64,000 bases of DNA from Linnemannia schmuckeri. Taxonomy: Eukaryota > Mortierellomycota > Mortierellomycetes > Mortierellales > Mortierellaceae. Below the pieces are notes generated by a model. It was not told the origin of the DNA, did not search any database, and was given only the letters and a program-made list of their open reading frames with translations. Each line of letters begins with the position of its first letter. Within the stretch, counting starts at the first letter, position 1. Shown one piece after another: positions 11,129-22,451 of this stretch. A program made the translations under genes and the position numbers. The stretch covers positions 2,542,001-2,606,000 of the forward strand of contig JANATG010000004.1 in NCBI GenBank assembly GCA_029449235.1. The letters are read 5' to 3'.

Positions 11129-12125
11129 TTAAGCCTCGGTACGGACGCGAGCGTTAGCGTTGGTGACGCGGATGTTGAGCTGCTGGGCACGCTCGACGAT
11201 GGCAATGCGGTTGCGGGACGAGACGTTGTGGGCAATCTCGGCGGCGAAGGTGCGGTTGTGCATCAACAAGAGGTTCAACTCGGCAATGTTGGCAACAACA
11301 AACTTCTTGAAGCCAGAGGGCATCAAGTGGCGGGTCAGCTTGTTGTTTCCGTAACCGATCTTGGGCATGGCAATCTGGCCCTTGAAACGGCGACGAACGC
11401 GGTTATCAATACCCTTGGGCTTTCTCCATGACTCCTGCAAAATTTGGCGAAAAAGAAGCAAAAACAGACGTGTCAGTGGGTTATTATTCGCCTCTGGTTT
11501 GTTTACGTGTGAAGTGCGTGTTTGCTGGTCCTGCATTGATCGTTTGAGATATTTGGATGGGTGATGTCTCCTGAAGGTGTGTGATCACAGCTGTGCTAGC
11601 AAAACTCGCCTGTGCTTCTGTTCACTCAATTGGTATGCAGCGTCCATGCATGTCCTTGCAAGCGAAAGCGCCATCTTAACAGCATTTGAGCCGAGTTTGG
11701 TTCAACGGCGAAATTGGAGGTTGGATCCTGCCAAAACAATCGAACAAGGCTGTATGATGCTTTGCACCTGGCTCTTGTCGAGGTCATTTCCCAAATATTG
11801 ATCGTACTGCAAGACTGACTTTTCGCTACTTTGCTGTCTGTCGGTCAAGCCATTGCTCCAGCTGAAAAAAAGCCCCTGATGTGCACCGTTCTGCTGGTTT
11901 AGGTGTTATGTTGTTGGTTTGCAAGGTCATATTGAAAAAGGAGTTTCTGGGGCGCTCGAATATCATCCTGCATTGCTTCCTTCTGACGCTACTGCTCGCT
12001 ATCCTCCTGACAGTCCTGCTAGAAAGGAGTAGTACCTTGACGGTCTTGTAGCGGTCAGACTGGTGACGCTTGAAGGTAGCGGTGTGCTTCTTCACGATGG
12101 TGTGCTTCTTGAGAGGAGTGACCAT
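11129..12125 (-). CDS. RPL32: 60S ribosomal protein eL32
   Basis: Cytosolic large-subunit protein. There are two exons, 12125-12036 (30 codons) and 11434-11129, giving 131 residues, the standard length. Conserved blocks run straight across the junction: HQSDRYKTVK then ESWRKPKGIDNRVRRRF, followed by PKIGYGNNKLTRHLMPSGFK and the C-terminal region AELNLLLMHNRTFAAEIAHN. The intron (12035-11435, 601 nt, GTACTA...GCAG) is much longer than most in the window. Coding bases are strongly biased to C/G third positions, as expected for a highly expressed gene. Confidence 0.97.
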
Positions 12126-13005
12126 TTTCTAAAGAAAACGTATAGGCGAATATGGTTGAGAGGTTGGGTGTGTGTCAGCAACAGATTGTCTGAAGTGATG
12201 TGGTGGAAGATCTCCAGTTGTTGGCGTCGGGAGAGAGAAATAGATTCATCGGTCCTGAACCCTGTGATGTTGGGTTCTTCCTGAGTATGAAGCTTCTTTC
12301 ATTTCTAATAGCCCCCTGTTGATGTTGCTGTTGACTCTCATCAAAGGTTCATTCCCGAGGTCTCTCGGACTGTTGAACAGAACACTGATGCAGAACAACT
12401 TCGTTCATAAGCTCTCAGGGAAGGATGGTCGTTTCCTGAAGATTGTTGAACAAAGCTGACACCGCTTCTGTGCTGTAGGTGGCCTCTCCCTTCCTCGCTA
12501 CTCCTATCGATGCCCATCCCTGTCCTCCACCATCTTTCTCCAACAACCTCCTTCCTCCGCCTGCAAAACCATCCGATGTCCACCATCTCCATGGACCACC
12601 TCAAAGTCGATAAAGCTCCCAGTTTTTTCGCCTGGCCGGTTGACGATAGGTTCAACATCGATGATATTGTATTTCTGCACCATCGTAATTAGAGGAATAA
12701 GCTCGATACCATGATCGATGCATAGCGATCCCTCCTGCTGTATCCATCCTGGCTGTCCTGATCCATGCTACCACTGTCTCTTGTACAGTGAGACCTCCGA
12801 ACAGTCACGTACAAGAATAATAAAATTCGAAAGAGGAAGTTCGTCCCTTCCACTCCGCTCTTTTTAAAAATTCGCCTTCCCCCTTCCTCCAAAACGGCTT
12901 AGCCATTCTTCAGTTTCCACAATCAATATCTTCCCGCCTTTACCCAATTGACTTTTTCACTCTTGATATCTCTATTGATACAATGCTACAGACACCTCAA
13001 AGAAA
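12126..13005. other. Intergenic, 880 bp, upstream of RPL32
   Basis: This holds the RPL32 promoter and the 3' UTR of Qng1; both genes are on the minus strand. It is C/T-rich on the plus strand between 12470 and 12600. One plus-strand frame (12510-12692) has ordinary amino-acid composition, but it has no homology I recognise and no splice partner. No RNA gene is seen. Confidence 0.5.
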
Positions 13006-14976
13006 CTAGTAAAAGACGGATCGCGTCCGATGCACTTTAACAGGCCGCTGCCCAAGCGTCAGATCCAACTGTGCAGCCTTGGCAAAGTCCCAAATAAAAA
13101 AATCAATCAGAATCGCGTTCACAGTCATCATTTTAGGTTTCGTCTCCTCCACCAGCACCCCTTCCTTCTCGGCCTTCTCCTGAGCATCCTCCTGCTCCTT
13201 CTTGATCAACTCCAAGATCCGTTTACGGATCAATTCAACCGCCCAGATAGAGTTACCTCGGATCTCAACCTCGAGCGGTGATCCGTTAGGGAGCATTTCA
13301 CCACGGTCTAGAATCGCCAAGAGGTCGGGGGAGTATTGGAGGCAGTGGAAGTGGTACAGTGCCTGTGGGACGCGGTAGTCTGCAAACATGGTAATTTCAT
13401 CAATGTCCTTGAATTCTCCATAGCTCTCGTTCTGGAAACATGCCCTGTTTGTTTGACAAAATTAGGAAAGCGATATTTCAAGTTAGCGGCCTTGTCGGTT
13501 TTCAATATTTTTTTTCATTGGATGTCAAGAGAACTACTCCAAAGGAAAGTGATATCAAGAATCCTAGCTTACCAAAGATCGGCGACAAGGATCTGAGCAC
13601 GCTTGAAGATTTGAACTAGAAAGAGTTGTGTAAGAAATTGGTACGAACGAATCGTTTAGTTGCCTCCATCAAGTAACCCGCTTAAGATTAAGCGTCCTGC
13701 TTTCTGCCTTCCTTCTCGACCCTGAACATAAGTGTTACCTTTTCGTCCGCAAAACTCGGCTTCGTCCTTGAAAGATGTAAAGTTGGAAGTGACGAGTTCC
13801 ACCAGTTTCAACGCCGATCGATCCGCCTGTGCAATGACATTTGCAAAGTTCCCATCAAATTTCTATTTTTTGGTAGTCAGAAAAAGAAAGTGAGTGTGAG
13901 TATCTAGGTGCGATCCATATCAGGCATCTGTCGAAATTGACAAAATTCGCAAACATAGGTATACCTCGACAAGGACGCGGCCTGCTTCCCGAATGACGCG
14001 AATCCTATCCTGAAGAAGAGGGACTTGTTCCTTGGTGTCCGATCGAAAGATCCTTTCAATCTCCTTATCAGGCAGACGCTCTTCTGAGGCAAAGAACGCG
14101 GGTGTCGTGATTGGGATCCCTTCTTCCAGAGCTGCGAATAAAACCAGCGTGGTCATTACTAGTACACACTCACGATACTCCATGAAAAACGCGAGGCTGA
14201 CTAGAACGGCATAAGATATTTACCTCGGTTGATCGCGGCCACCATGGACCAGTATCCTGTATACCCTACGCCATGAAACGTGACACGGTACCGATCTGGG
14301 TGTGGTACTCCCGTGTCGTCAATGTCGATCTCGGACCAGAATGAAAAGTTCAACAAATCCACCAAGAAGATCCTATTGTGATTGTTCAGAGGTGTTAGCG
14401 TTAGAGTTTGCGTTATCGCACACTATGCACAAAATCGCCAATGCGAGACGACTCGATACCTACCAGTCGACAGTGCTGGCGTTGCACTCCTTTGGGTTAA
14501 GAGGGTGCTCTTTCCACTAGTAACGAAAGTTGTATCAACGACGTGTTAGGCTACTTCTAAACCGAACGCGATATACATGGAGCTTGTCGACTTCATTGGC
14601 TTACTTTGCTAGTGTCATAATGGGTCTTCTTCATGGCCTCAAAGATCTACACATTAATATAAAGGTGTATCAAAGGTGAGCTTTCGAGTCAAGCGAACAC
14701 GTCGAACTTACTCTATGCGTCTTCTTGCTCTTGCTATAACTTCTTTCAGTGAAAGTACCTTGGCTGCACCATGGTCAATACCGTCGTCAGGGATGGTGAC
14801 ATGCTTGCTGTGCTAAAGTTTTCGCGCATTTGAAAAGAGAATGTATGGCCAAAGTCAATCGGTTATCAGAGGGATTCCTCACTTTTGAAGACTTTATGCT
14901 CTTTCATTGAAAACGGGTGATGTAAGCATACCTTGTGGATGAACTCTGCACTTTCGAGAACAGGGTTTGAGATCAT
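13006..14976 (-). CDS. QNG1: Queuosine 5'-phosphate N-glycosylase (queuosine salvage, Qng1/DUF2419)
   Basis: Qng1 releases queuine from queuosine 5'-phosphate so the base can be reinserted into tRNA anticodons. There are nine coding exons: 14976-14932, 14812-14759, 14646-14605, 14516-14464, 14372-14224, 14131-13965, 13862-13739, 13615-13573 and 13444-13006, giving 371 residues. Every junction is GT...AG and in phase. Family blocks appear in order: VDLLNFSFWSE (69-79), YTGYWSMVAAINR, ALEEGIPITTPAFFASEE, FKRAQILVADLW (215-226), TMFADYRVPQ (244-253), VEIRGNSIWAVELIR, DFFIWDFAK and a C-terminal HRTRSVFY. The start MISNPVLESAEFI suits the family. An upstream 42-nt exon at 15131-15172 may be a leader with a uORF. 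Confidence 0.93.
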
Positions 14977-15130
14977 GGCGAAGCTTGCTGAGGAAAAAGT
15001 GTTAATACAAGAAAACAAGTTCTTTGACCCTTGAACTCAAGGCGTGAGAAGATCACGTGTATTGGAAGTAAAACAAAGGGCATCGTGAAAACGAACAGCC
15101 TGCTCGAAGAGTCACTAGATTCTTTCTTAC

Positions 15131-15172
15131 TCGGCATCCACCTCGGATAGAGTTGTCAAGGAGGTACAGCAT
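15131..15172 (-). promoter_or_regulatory. Possible 5' leader exon with uORF upstream of Qng1
   Basis: On the minus strand an ATG at 15172 begins 14 codons that end at an A followed by GTAAGA, a good donor. The next good acceptor (CCTCAG, 14993-14988) lies 12 nt before the Qng1 ATG. If these are joined, the uORF stops with a TGA that overlaps the Qng1 start as ATGA. That layout can allow reinitiation. Transcription of this exon is not shown, and the model is inference. Confidence 0.3.
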
Positions 15173-15529
15173 GGTGTTGAGCGATCAAGTGAACAGCCTT
15201 GAGGGGGGTGGTGAAGATAACGTAAGCCAAAAAGAGTAGCCAGTTTTCGTAGTTCAATTAAATCCAAGGATACCAACCCGGCCTACGATCCGGATAAACG
15301 AGACCAAGATCTAAAACTCGCTAGTACTTGAGGGACTTTTCTTCCTCGAAATCAAGAAGACTCCAAGTAAGCAAACCCTTTCATTCATGCATCTTTCTTG
15401 ATGATCCAGAAAGAAGACAGACGAGATCAAGAAAGCGGAAACGTGCCCTGCGTGTCTGTGGCACAGATCCCTTTTTGTTATTTTTCTGCATCTGTGGATT
15501 TGCTTTTGCATTGAAAATAGAACGCCAGG

Positions 15530-15559
<30 letters not shown>
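15530..15559 (+). repeat. Poly(A) tract, 30 nt
   Basis: Uninterrupted A run between Qng1 and EF-hand A. It is simple-sequence DNA; a role in nucleosome exclusion is only conjecture. Confidence 0.9.
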
Positions 15560-15561
<2 letters not shown>

Positions 15562-15847
15562 AGAGCAGCGTGTTTTGGAGAGAAACACACTGCGCGCTTT
15601 TGGTCCCTTGGAGTTTTGACAGTCTGAGAAAAGAGACAAGCCAAGGCAGGGTGTGTGTCCCTGAAGTATTACCCATCCATGGCTCTTTTTCCTCCCAAAC
15701 AGACTAAATCGGCTTCTTTCATACCCCCTATTTTTGCACTGGCTGAAAACATTTTTCTTGACATCTTTTTCTCTTCTTTTTTCTTCTTTTCATTCATTCT
15801 TTACTTCTCATTCACTTCTTCACTCCACTCTCTCACACATACACAAC

Positions 15848-16313
15848 ATGGTAATGAAACAACGTCCCAGTCTTCATTCAGAGCGAGGAGAACAACAAAA
15901 GCAGGAAGAAGAATGACAGCCTTTGTCGGTGTACTTATGCTTGTGCTTATGTACTAACTTACCTCCATCACTTTTCACACTCCTCCCTTTCCAACCCTTG
16001 TCTGTTGTTCCACTTCCATCTATCAATTAATCAACCATTCCTCGATAACAAACAGACTGCCTCAAGCGACCTCACCCCCGCACAAGTCTCGGATCTCAAG
16101 GAGAGCTTCGACACCTTTGACCGCAACAACGACGGCACCATCTCCCGCCGCGAGCTCCACTCGCTCCTCCACACCGTTGGTCACAAGGTTAACGCCAAGG
16201 GACTCGAGAACATGCTCACCGAATATGATGCTGACAAGAATGGCACCATTGACTTTGAAGAGTTCCTTAAACTCGCCGGTCCTCTTATCAAGAACAAGAT
16301 CGCTTCTAACTAA
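15848..16313 (+). CDS. Small two-EF-hand calcium-binding protein (copy A)
   Basis: A calmodulin/troponin-C-like half-molecule. Exon 1 is only the ATG (15848-15850), followed by a 205-nt intron (GTAATG...ACAG). Exon 2 (16056-16313) gives 86 residues in total. Two canonical EF-hand loops are present: DRNNDGTISRRE and DADKNGTIDFEE. Each has D/N at positions 1, 3 and 5, G at 6, a hydrophobic residue at 8 and E at 12. The ATG exon is chosen because exon 2 has no ATG before the first loop and begins in frame straight after the AG. With two hands and no extra domain it probably acts as a small calcium sensor; the partner is unknown. It is a tandem paralogue of the gene at 17824-18448, with the same exon layout. 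Confidence 0.85.
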
Positions 16314-17823
16314 ATGTCGCACTTGCAAGGACACACGGACAAAAGGATACGATGAACAGTACTGAGGGGAACCCTTGCTTGTTTCAACTGATCTTTTTTT
16401 TTTTGTATGTTAACACCCCGGCAAAAGCACCCATTTGTCGCCATACCGCACTCTCACAGTTTCTTTCGTATTTAATTAAAACAGGCAAAAAACACGACTG
16501 TAGAGTGCTCTTCCCCGGTATGTTGAAGTGAATTGCGAGTTTGGGCTGAAGCAAAGCAACTGGCATTCTACCGATGGAAGTTTGGCACTTATAGCAGTAG
16601 CAAACAAAAACTTCAAGAAACAAGATAGCAAAGAGGCTTACTTCCTATATTTTATGCAGCAGCTTGCTGCTACTTTTTATTGCTCTCTTCTAACACAAAA
16701 CAAAAAAGAAGTCCAAGAAAAAGCCAGATGGGCAGGCTGTTTTTCTATTTCTCCTGCTCTTGCTCTCTCTTTGTCCGAAGAGAGTGAATGTGTTTGCCAT
16801 CAACTACTCTTTCCTCTGAAAGTTGGAATGAGTTGAAAAAGCGATTAGCCAAAAAGCAGGGAAAAAAGGCGGAGGGTAGAGGGAAGGACTCTAGACCGGC
16901 CTAACAGCTTACTATTGAGTCCATTCCTTTTTTTTTCTATTGCTTTCGTCCACTTAGTGGGTCCCATGGGCTCAGTTCAAACGGGATCCGATTCATGTTC
17001 AATAATCGACCACCGGGTACCCTCCAGCTCCCTTCTTGTTCATTTCCCTGTCTCTTTGTGGTCCCTCCATCGTAGGAGTTTTTTTTTCTTTTAGTCAAAC
17101 CTTTGGAGTTCTCCTCCTGGCGATCGAGTCCCATCTTCACTTCACTTCAGCTCCCTTTTCCATTTTCGATTAGGATAAAATGGATGTCTCACTTTTCGGA
17201 CAAGAAAGAAAAAAAAAAGAGAAGAGAAAGGACACCCTGAGAAATTGATTCAAATACCTCGTGGTGGTCGTGGCAGTGCGCATTGTAAGAAAGAAAAAAG
17301 TGCAATTTTGTGTGTGAGTGAAGGTGATGGGTAATACACGAAGACCAATTGAATAAGTCCAACCAGCCATCCCATCGACATTGCTGTTATGCGATGGCGC
17401 CTTGTGGGTTGAAACAAGCGGCTTGTCCGTTTCTTCGACTTCGAGAGTGTCTGAACAAACAAGTAAAGCAAGAAGAGCCAACATGTGCAACGAGAAAGAG
17501 GTTCATTGTGTGGTCTGGGTGCACAAAGCGCATTGTTATTTGTGTACCATTCTTTCCCCTATTGTCCATCCAACCAACGATAAACTAATAAACTAAGAAA
17601 ACTCAAAGTGAGGAAGGGTGAGCACTTTTGAGTAAAGTACCCCTTCCATCGCTTCCATTCATCTACTCATCCCCCTCCACCCTTCGCCTTCATTTCGCCA
17701 ATCCTTTTTAAAAAGCACGCTCCTTCGACTCCTCTTCTCTCTTCTTCTTTTACTTCTCTTCTTCTTCACTTTCTACCACACCTCTCACTTCCTCCTTCGA
17801 CACCTACAGTACATTCAAGCAAT
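16314..17823. other. Intergenic, 1.5 kb, between the EF-hand paralogues
   Basis: This holds the 3' UTR of copy A and the promoter and leader of copy B. From 17640 to 17800 the plus strand is C/T-rich, with TTTTTAAAAAG near 17705-17715 as a possible weak TATA-like site. Minus-strand frames near 17170-17490 have a hydrophobic start but no supporting splice structure. No other gene is called. Confidence 0.5.
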
Positions 17824-18448
17824 ATGGTAAGAATAGTAATAATTTGCCTTTGTCCTAGTTGCTTCCTACTGTCTCGTTCACCTATAGAGTACTCGGGTAC
17901 ACCACTAGACGAACAAAAAGACAGAGCAAGCATATCCAGGACAGACAGGATCATCGCACACAAAGGACAAAGACAACGAGGACAGCAAACAACATCGATA
18001 AGAATGCTTTCATCCATGTCCCTGAGGACCAGCTCCCATCAGGATTGATGCGCCCACTCGCCTCCACATATATTATTTGCCCAGTTTCTCCATCAGTCAC
18101 CAATAACGGTCCTCTCGCCACATCATACTAACCCATTACCATCTTCCATCATCTTTACCATCCCTTTCGCCTTTCGAATAGTCCGCCATCGCCAACAACA
18201 ACTTCAGCCAGGAGGAATTAGCCTCCTTCAAGGAGAGCTTCGACACGTTCGACAAGAACGGCGACGGCGCCATCAACGCGTCCGAGCTCAAGTCCCTCCT
18301 CCGCATCGTCGGCGAAAAGTTCCATGCCAAACACATCTCCGAAACCATGCAAGAGTTTGACACCAACAAGGATGATCATATCGATTTCGAGGAATTCTTG
18401 GCCCTCGCTAACAAGATCGTCAAGAACAGGGCTCCCATCACTCCTTAA
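17824..18448 (+). CDS. Small two-EF-hand calcium-binding protein (copy B)
   Basis: Paralogue of the gene at 15848-16313 with the same unusual structure: an ATG-only first exon (17824-17826), a 355-nt intron (GTAAGA...ATAG), then exon 2 (18182-18448); 89 residues. The shared core FKESFDTFD precedes loop 1, DKNGDGAINASE, which is canonical. Loop 2 reads DTNKDDHIDFEE, with D instead of the nearly invariant G at position 6 and H at 7, so its calcium affinity may be reduced. A duplication with later divergence of the second hand is inferred. The role is unknown, probably a small calcium sensor or buffer. Confidence 0.85.
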
Positions 18449-19116
18449 AACGCAACAGAGGCCAATGAGAAAGCATGGACGAGCAGGAAAGACGAGTCCG
18501 GTGATTATGAAGAAGGACTATGAACCCTCAAGCAACCATCACACAACAACAATATCTGTATATATATTTTATCCTATTAAAAGACCAAGTCTCTTTGTTA
18601 TCAACATCGATGGAAAAATTGAGGATGAAAGGGATAGATGAGGGCTAGGCTATTACTTTCTGTCCTATTTGGGAGATGAGACGGAGAATGAGCAATAAGG
18701 AGCGAGTCGCAACCTATTTCTTAGAAAAAGAAAGACGAATTGTATCTACATGAAGAATGCGCACTGCTCAACTTGAACGAAAAAAAAAATAGATTGCCAA
18801 CCTCCAAGGGTTTCAAAGAAAATAGTAAGAGGTGGCGGTGGTAAGCAGTAGGAGTTGAGAGTAACAGGTGGCAAACAGAAAAGAGCGATACGAAAATAAT
18901 AAAAATAGACACAAATAACCATTTTTCAGCGTTTGCTGTTGTATGGTTATGTTTATTGTATTGAAGAAGGGAGTTGTTGTTCCTTCGGAAAAAGGTGAAA
19001 AAAGTAAGGAAACAGCGGAGAGAACAAAGAAGGAGTGGAGAAGGAAGAAAAAGAGCAGGGTCGGAGAAAAATACGAACCCGATCTCTAATATCCGAAGAA
19101 GAAAAGGGAAGGAGAA
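18449..19116. other. Intergenic, 668 bp, convergent 3' ends
   Basis: This lies between EF-hand copy B (+) and the chitinase stop (-). It is purine-rich on the plus strand from about 18970. No gene is supported; one hydrophobic minus-strand frame near 18721-18912 is judged to be chance. Confidence 0.5.
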
Positions 19117-21691
19117 CTATGCGAGGATCATGATGCTGAGAGCAACGGCAGCCATAACCTCGACAGCACAGCCAGCAACAGTCTTTACATTAGCAGCACC
19201 ATTTGCCCTCGGTGTCTCCTGACTCGAAATATCCTCCACCTCACTGCCACTTCCTTTAGACCCATCATCCACCGTCGTCAACCCATTTCCAGCCTTGGAG
19301 AGCCCAGCACCCTGAATATAGTTGGCGGCCAAGGACGAATGAATCGACTTGGTCAACTCATGGTTGGCAGAATCCGAATCCATCGACCAGATACTGACAC
19401 CTCCAAAGCCCGCCTTGCGGAGGTACTCCATCTTCATCGTATACGTCTCGGGTGTATCATAGCCCACCCACTGGTCCTCATCGACAACCATATACATACA
19501 CTTTCCGACAGGATCCATTTTAGGCTCCTGAGTCACTTCACGATGAAACTGGTCTGGTGCACGGGATTTGGCATCGGCAATCTGCAAGTTGTTGGCCAAT
19601 TTACGGGTCTCAAAATAAGCCATGGCGCCCTTTTCCTGGCAGCCCTTTTTTCCGGGACCCTGAGCGGGAGAACCAGGGGAAGTCTTCTTCTTGTCCTTGA
19701 GGGTGAAGGTGACACCCGAGAGAGAGAGGCCGAGATTGAATTTCTTGGGGGAGACGGATTTGGGGACCATGGATTTTGTAGCGTCGTCGACGGAGTAGCC
19801 ATTGTACTTTGTGTGTGCTGCTGTGTCGTACAAAGGTGCTGCACAGAAAACCATGTCCTCCCATTGGCTAATTGGTTTTTTGTTGCAAAGTAATAAAGAA
19901 AGAAAGTTTTGTTTATGAAATGAAATTAGTTTCGTCTTACTGTGCTAGTGCCGTCCGGATATTTTGATTGAAGAGGGGTCATTTGGACTTTTTTTTTGCG
20001 GGTATGAGTGATGGAGTCAGGGTTGAGACCAGAAAAAGAGAAACACAAGCTGAATATAAGGAAGTAGGAAGAGAACTTACCCATGGAGGTTGTAGGCCAT
20101 GATGTTGAACCAGTCGACTAGCATCACAACACCATGAGTAAAAGAAAGAAGGAAAAAGTGTCAGCAAATACAAAGGACCATAACTCATTCTTAAATCATT
20201 TTTGTCTCTTTTCCAAATCGCTAGATTACCATGCTGGGCAAGCTTAGGGATGTTGAAGTACTGGCCGTGGAAAGGTCCACCAGGAAGGGCGATACTCAAG
20301 AGCATACGTTCTTGACCCTCCTTAAGCGTCTCCTTGTTGGCTGCCTCGCGCATCTCCTTCAAGAACGCAACAAAGTTTTCGGGGTCGTTGCTGTGGCCTC
20401 CACGCAGGTCATCCGACGGGCTAGTAGGTTTTGTAGTAATGAAAGTGGGCGCATAGCGTCAGCATAAGCACCGCTGATAGCACGCCCATTCTTGCTTCAT
20501 TATCTGGTGTAAGGAAAAAAAAAAAAAAAAAAAAACTTACTACTCCCAGTCGAAATCCAAGCCGTCGAAGCCATATTTGCGGACATAGGCCATGGCGGAC
20601 TGGATGAACTTTTGGCGCTTGGCAGGTGTGGAGACCATTGTCGAGTAGTGTGCCATATCCATATCCCATCCACCTAATAGATTCCAGTTATCAATCCGAA
20701 AAGAACAAGAATATTGCGAATTAGTGATTTGAATTTCTTGAGGTTAGTTAGGGTCGACATCGTGCGGGATCAAACACACGGATTCCAGTATCCCAACTTA
20801 ACAAACAGACCACGTCTCCTCTTCTTTCCTCTACTGTACATCTTTCCTCAATCCCAAAAATGACAGCAAGTGAACATACCAACAGTAAGAGCAGTCTTGA
20901 GACTGGGCTTCTTGAGTTTGAGGGCATTGAGCTCCTTGTAGAGGTCCTCGTCCTCGGGGTTCTGCATCTCGATCACACCGTCGTCATTGATCATGACAAA
21001 CGCGAAATTGAGATGTGTGTACAGCTCATATGGCAGCTCTGCGGGCGCGAACGATGGGTAGTCCGGACACTCTCCGGCAGTCTGGTTGAGAATAATCAAA
21101 TCACAGGCATAAAAGGGAGAGGAGGGTTGTAAAAAAGAAAGACGAGATTTGGCAAGGAAGCAAAAAAAGGGGAGTGTCAATCCGAATGTAAATGTGGTGT
21201 TGGTTGATATCTATTTGGCGGTAACTCTTTAAGACGATGCTTGATTCCACATTCCGCCCCTTTACGACTTGAAGGAAATCCCCTGCTACTGCGCCCGCGA
21301 GCGCGTCGTTTTCCTTTTTTTATCCTTCTCGTGGTAGGGCATGAGGGAAGTCGGTTGAGGGAAAGCACTGAGCTGTGCGCTAGTGTTATTCCTCTCACTT
21401 GCTATCAAGTCATTATAATGATTTCTCAATTGCTCTCCCTCTTCGAACACCCTGTGCCACTGTTTTTGTTTTGTTTGTGGACCATAAAATTGAGGTCAAT
21501 GCTGAAAAATAGTGCCTAATCGATCGACTGAAGATTAACAGGAAAAAGGAGCATTGACAGAGGGGAAGACAAGAATGGAAGTCGAAGAAAATGATGGTTA
21601 CCTTGCCGTAATATCCGACAACGCGTTGGGCCTCTACAGTGACAGTTGAGAGGACGAGTGCTAGGCCCGCAAGTACGGCTGGTAACCTCAT
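19117..21691 (-). CDS. GPI-anchored GH18 chitinase
   Basis: A secreted endochitinase of glycoside hydrolase family 18, expected at the cell wall or surface. There are six exons: 21691-21602, 21081-20880, 20673-20541, 20420-20230, 20117-20081 and 19867-19117, giving 467 residues with consistent phases. Residues 1-21 are a signal peptide (cut near VEA-QRV). RVVGYYGK is strand 1 of the TIM barrel. The catalytic motif DGLDFDWE is intact at 134-141, with Glu141 as the acid. Further barrel blocks are DWFNIMAYNLHGQWE and GFGGVSIWSMDSD. After the catalytic domain comes a Ser/Gly-rich stretch and a C-terminal hydrophobic tail, the pattern of a GPI-attachment signal. No chitin-binding module is seen. 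The likely role is wall remodelling during growth. Confidence 0.93.
20515..20535 (+). repeat. Poly(A) tract inside chitinase intron 3
   Basis: A 21-nt A run on the plus strand, a T run in the pre-mRNA, beginning five bases after the donor at 20540. A U-rich stretch just after a donor can help its recognition; that role is inference here. Confidence 0.85.
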
Positions 21692-22420
21692 GATGAGTTG
21701 TATGTACAGTGAGACGTAACAATGTCGTTTTCGTGTCTGAGTATATGGTGTATATTGACGAAGTCAGAGGGAGGAAAGGGAGGGTGTTGGCTGTCTAAAG
21801 AGAATCCGACTTGTGTCAATGGGTAAACGGTGGAAGGGTCTGAGGAAAGGATAGAAAGGAAAGAATTATAAAAAGAAAGAAGGGAAGGTGCATCTCTTTT
21901 ATGTGTGCGTTCTCCAAAAGGCCATACTGTTTTGGAAAGAAGAGAACATGTAGTTAGTTCTGGAGGATATGTTTGTATGTAAATATGGTCTCTTTCCCCC
22001 CTTCAAACTCTTTTACAGGAAGAGATAACTTCCTCTTTGTACTCGAGCAACAAATAACAATCTTGTTTTTTTTTCGTCTCGCGGCCCCATTACCATTTTG
22101 GCTGAAGAATGGATCATCATTCATGCTGAGCAGATATGTACAAGTACAAAGGGTGGTTTACAGTTATGTGTGAATATGCAAAGTAAGTGTAAGTGTGTAG
22201 ATAGATAGCATTCCATCTTGATCGTTCTTCGTTTGTCTCCTCATTATTCAGAGATGTCATTCGTATGAATAGGGAATAGCAACATGTAGCATTGACATGA
22301 AACCATAAAAAGCGCGTTTCTTTACTCTAACCGAATGCGGGGGAGAAAGAAGCGTGGGTCAAACAAGCAAGTGAATTGGTCGAGGGGATCTACAAAAGGA
22401 GTGAGGTAGGGGCGTGAGGC

Positions 22421-22423
<3 letters not shown>

Positions 22424-22451
<28 letters not shown>
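22424..22451 (+). repeat. (GA)n microsatellite
   Basis: About 14 units of GA in the intergenic DNA between chitinase and phosphorylase kinase. A simple repeat; GA tracts can be bound by GAGA-type factors, but nothing here shows that. Confidence 0.9.

Larger units (their letters stand above)
14977..15847. other. Intergenic, 871 bp, divergent Qng1 and EF-hand A leaders
   Basis: The left part carries the possible noncoding first exon of Qng1. The middle holds a 30-nt A tract (15530-15559). From 15725 to 15840 the plus strand is strongly C/T-rich, the leader of the EF-hand gene. No additional coding gene is seen. Confidence 0.5.

Noticed and set aside
11435..12035. C/D-box snoRNA in the eL32 intron
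   Set aside because: No box C with a box D at normal distance on the transcribed strand.
17170..17490. Minus-strand frame with a signal-peptide-like start
   Set aside because: It lies in the region upstream of EF-hand copy B, degenerates into Phe/Ser runs, and has no supporting splice sites.
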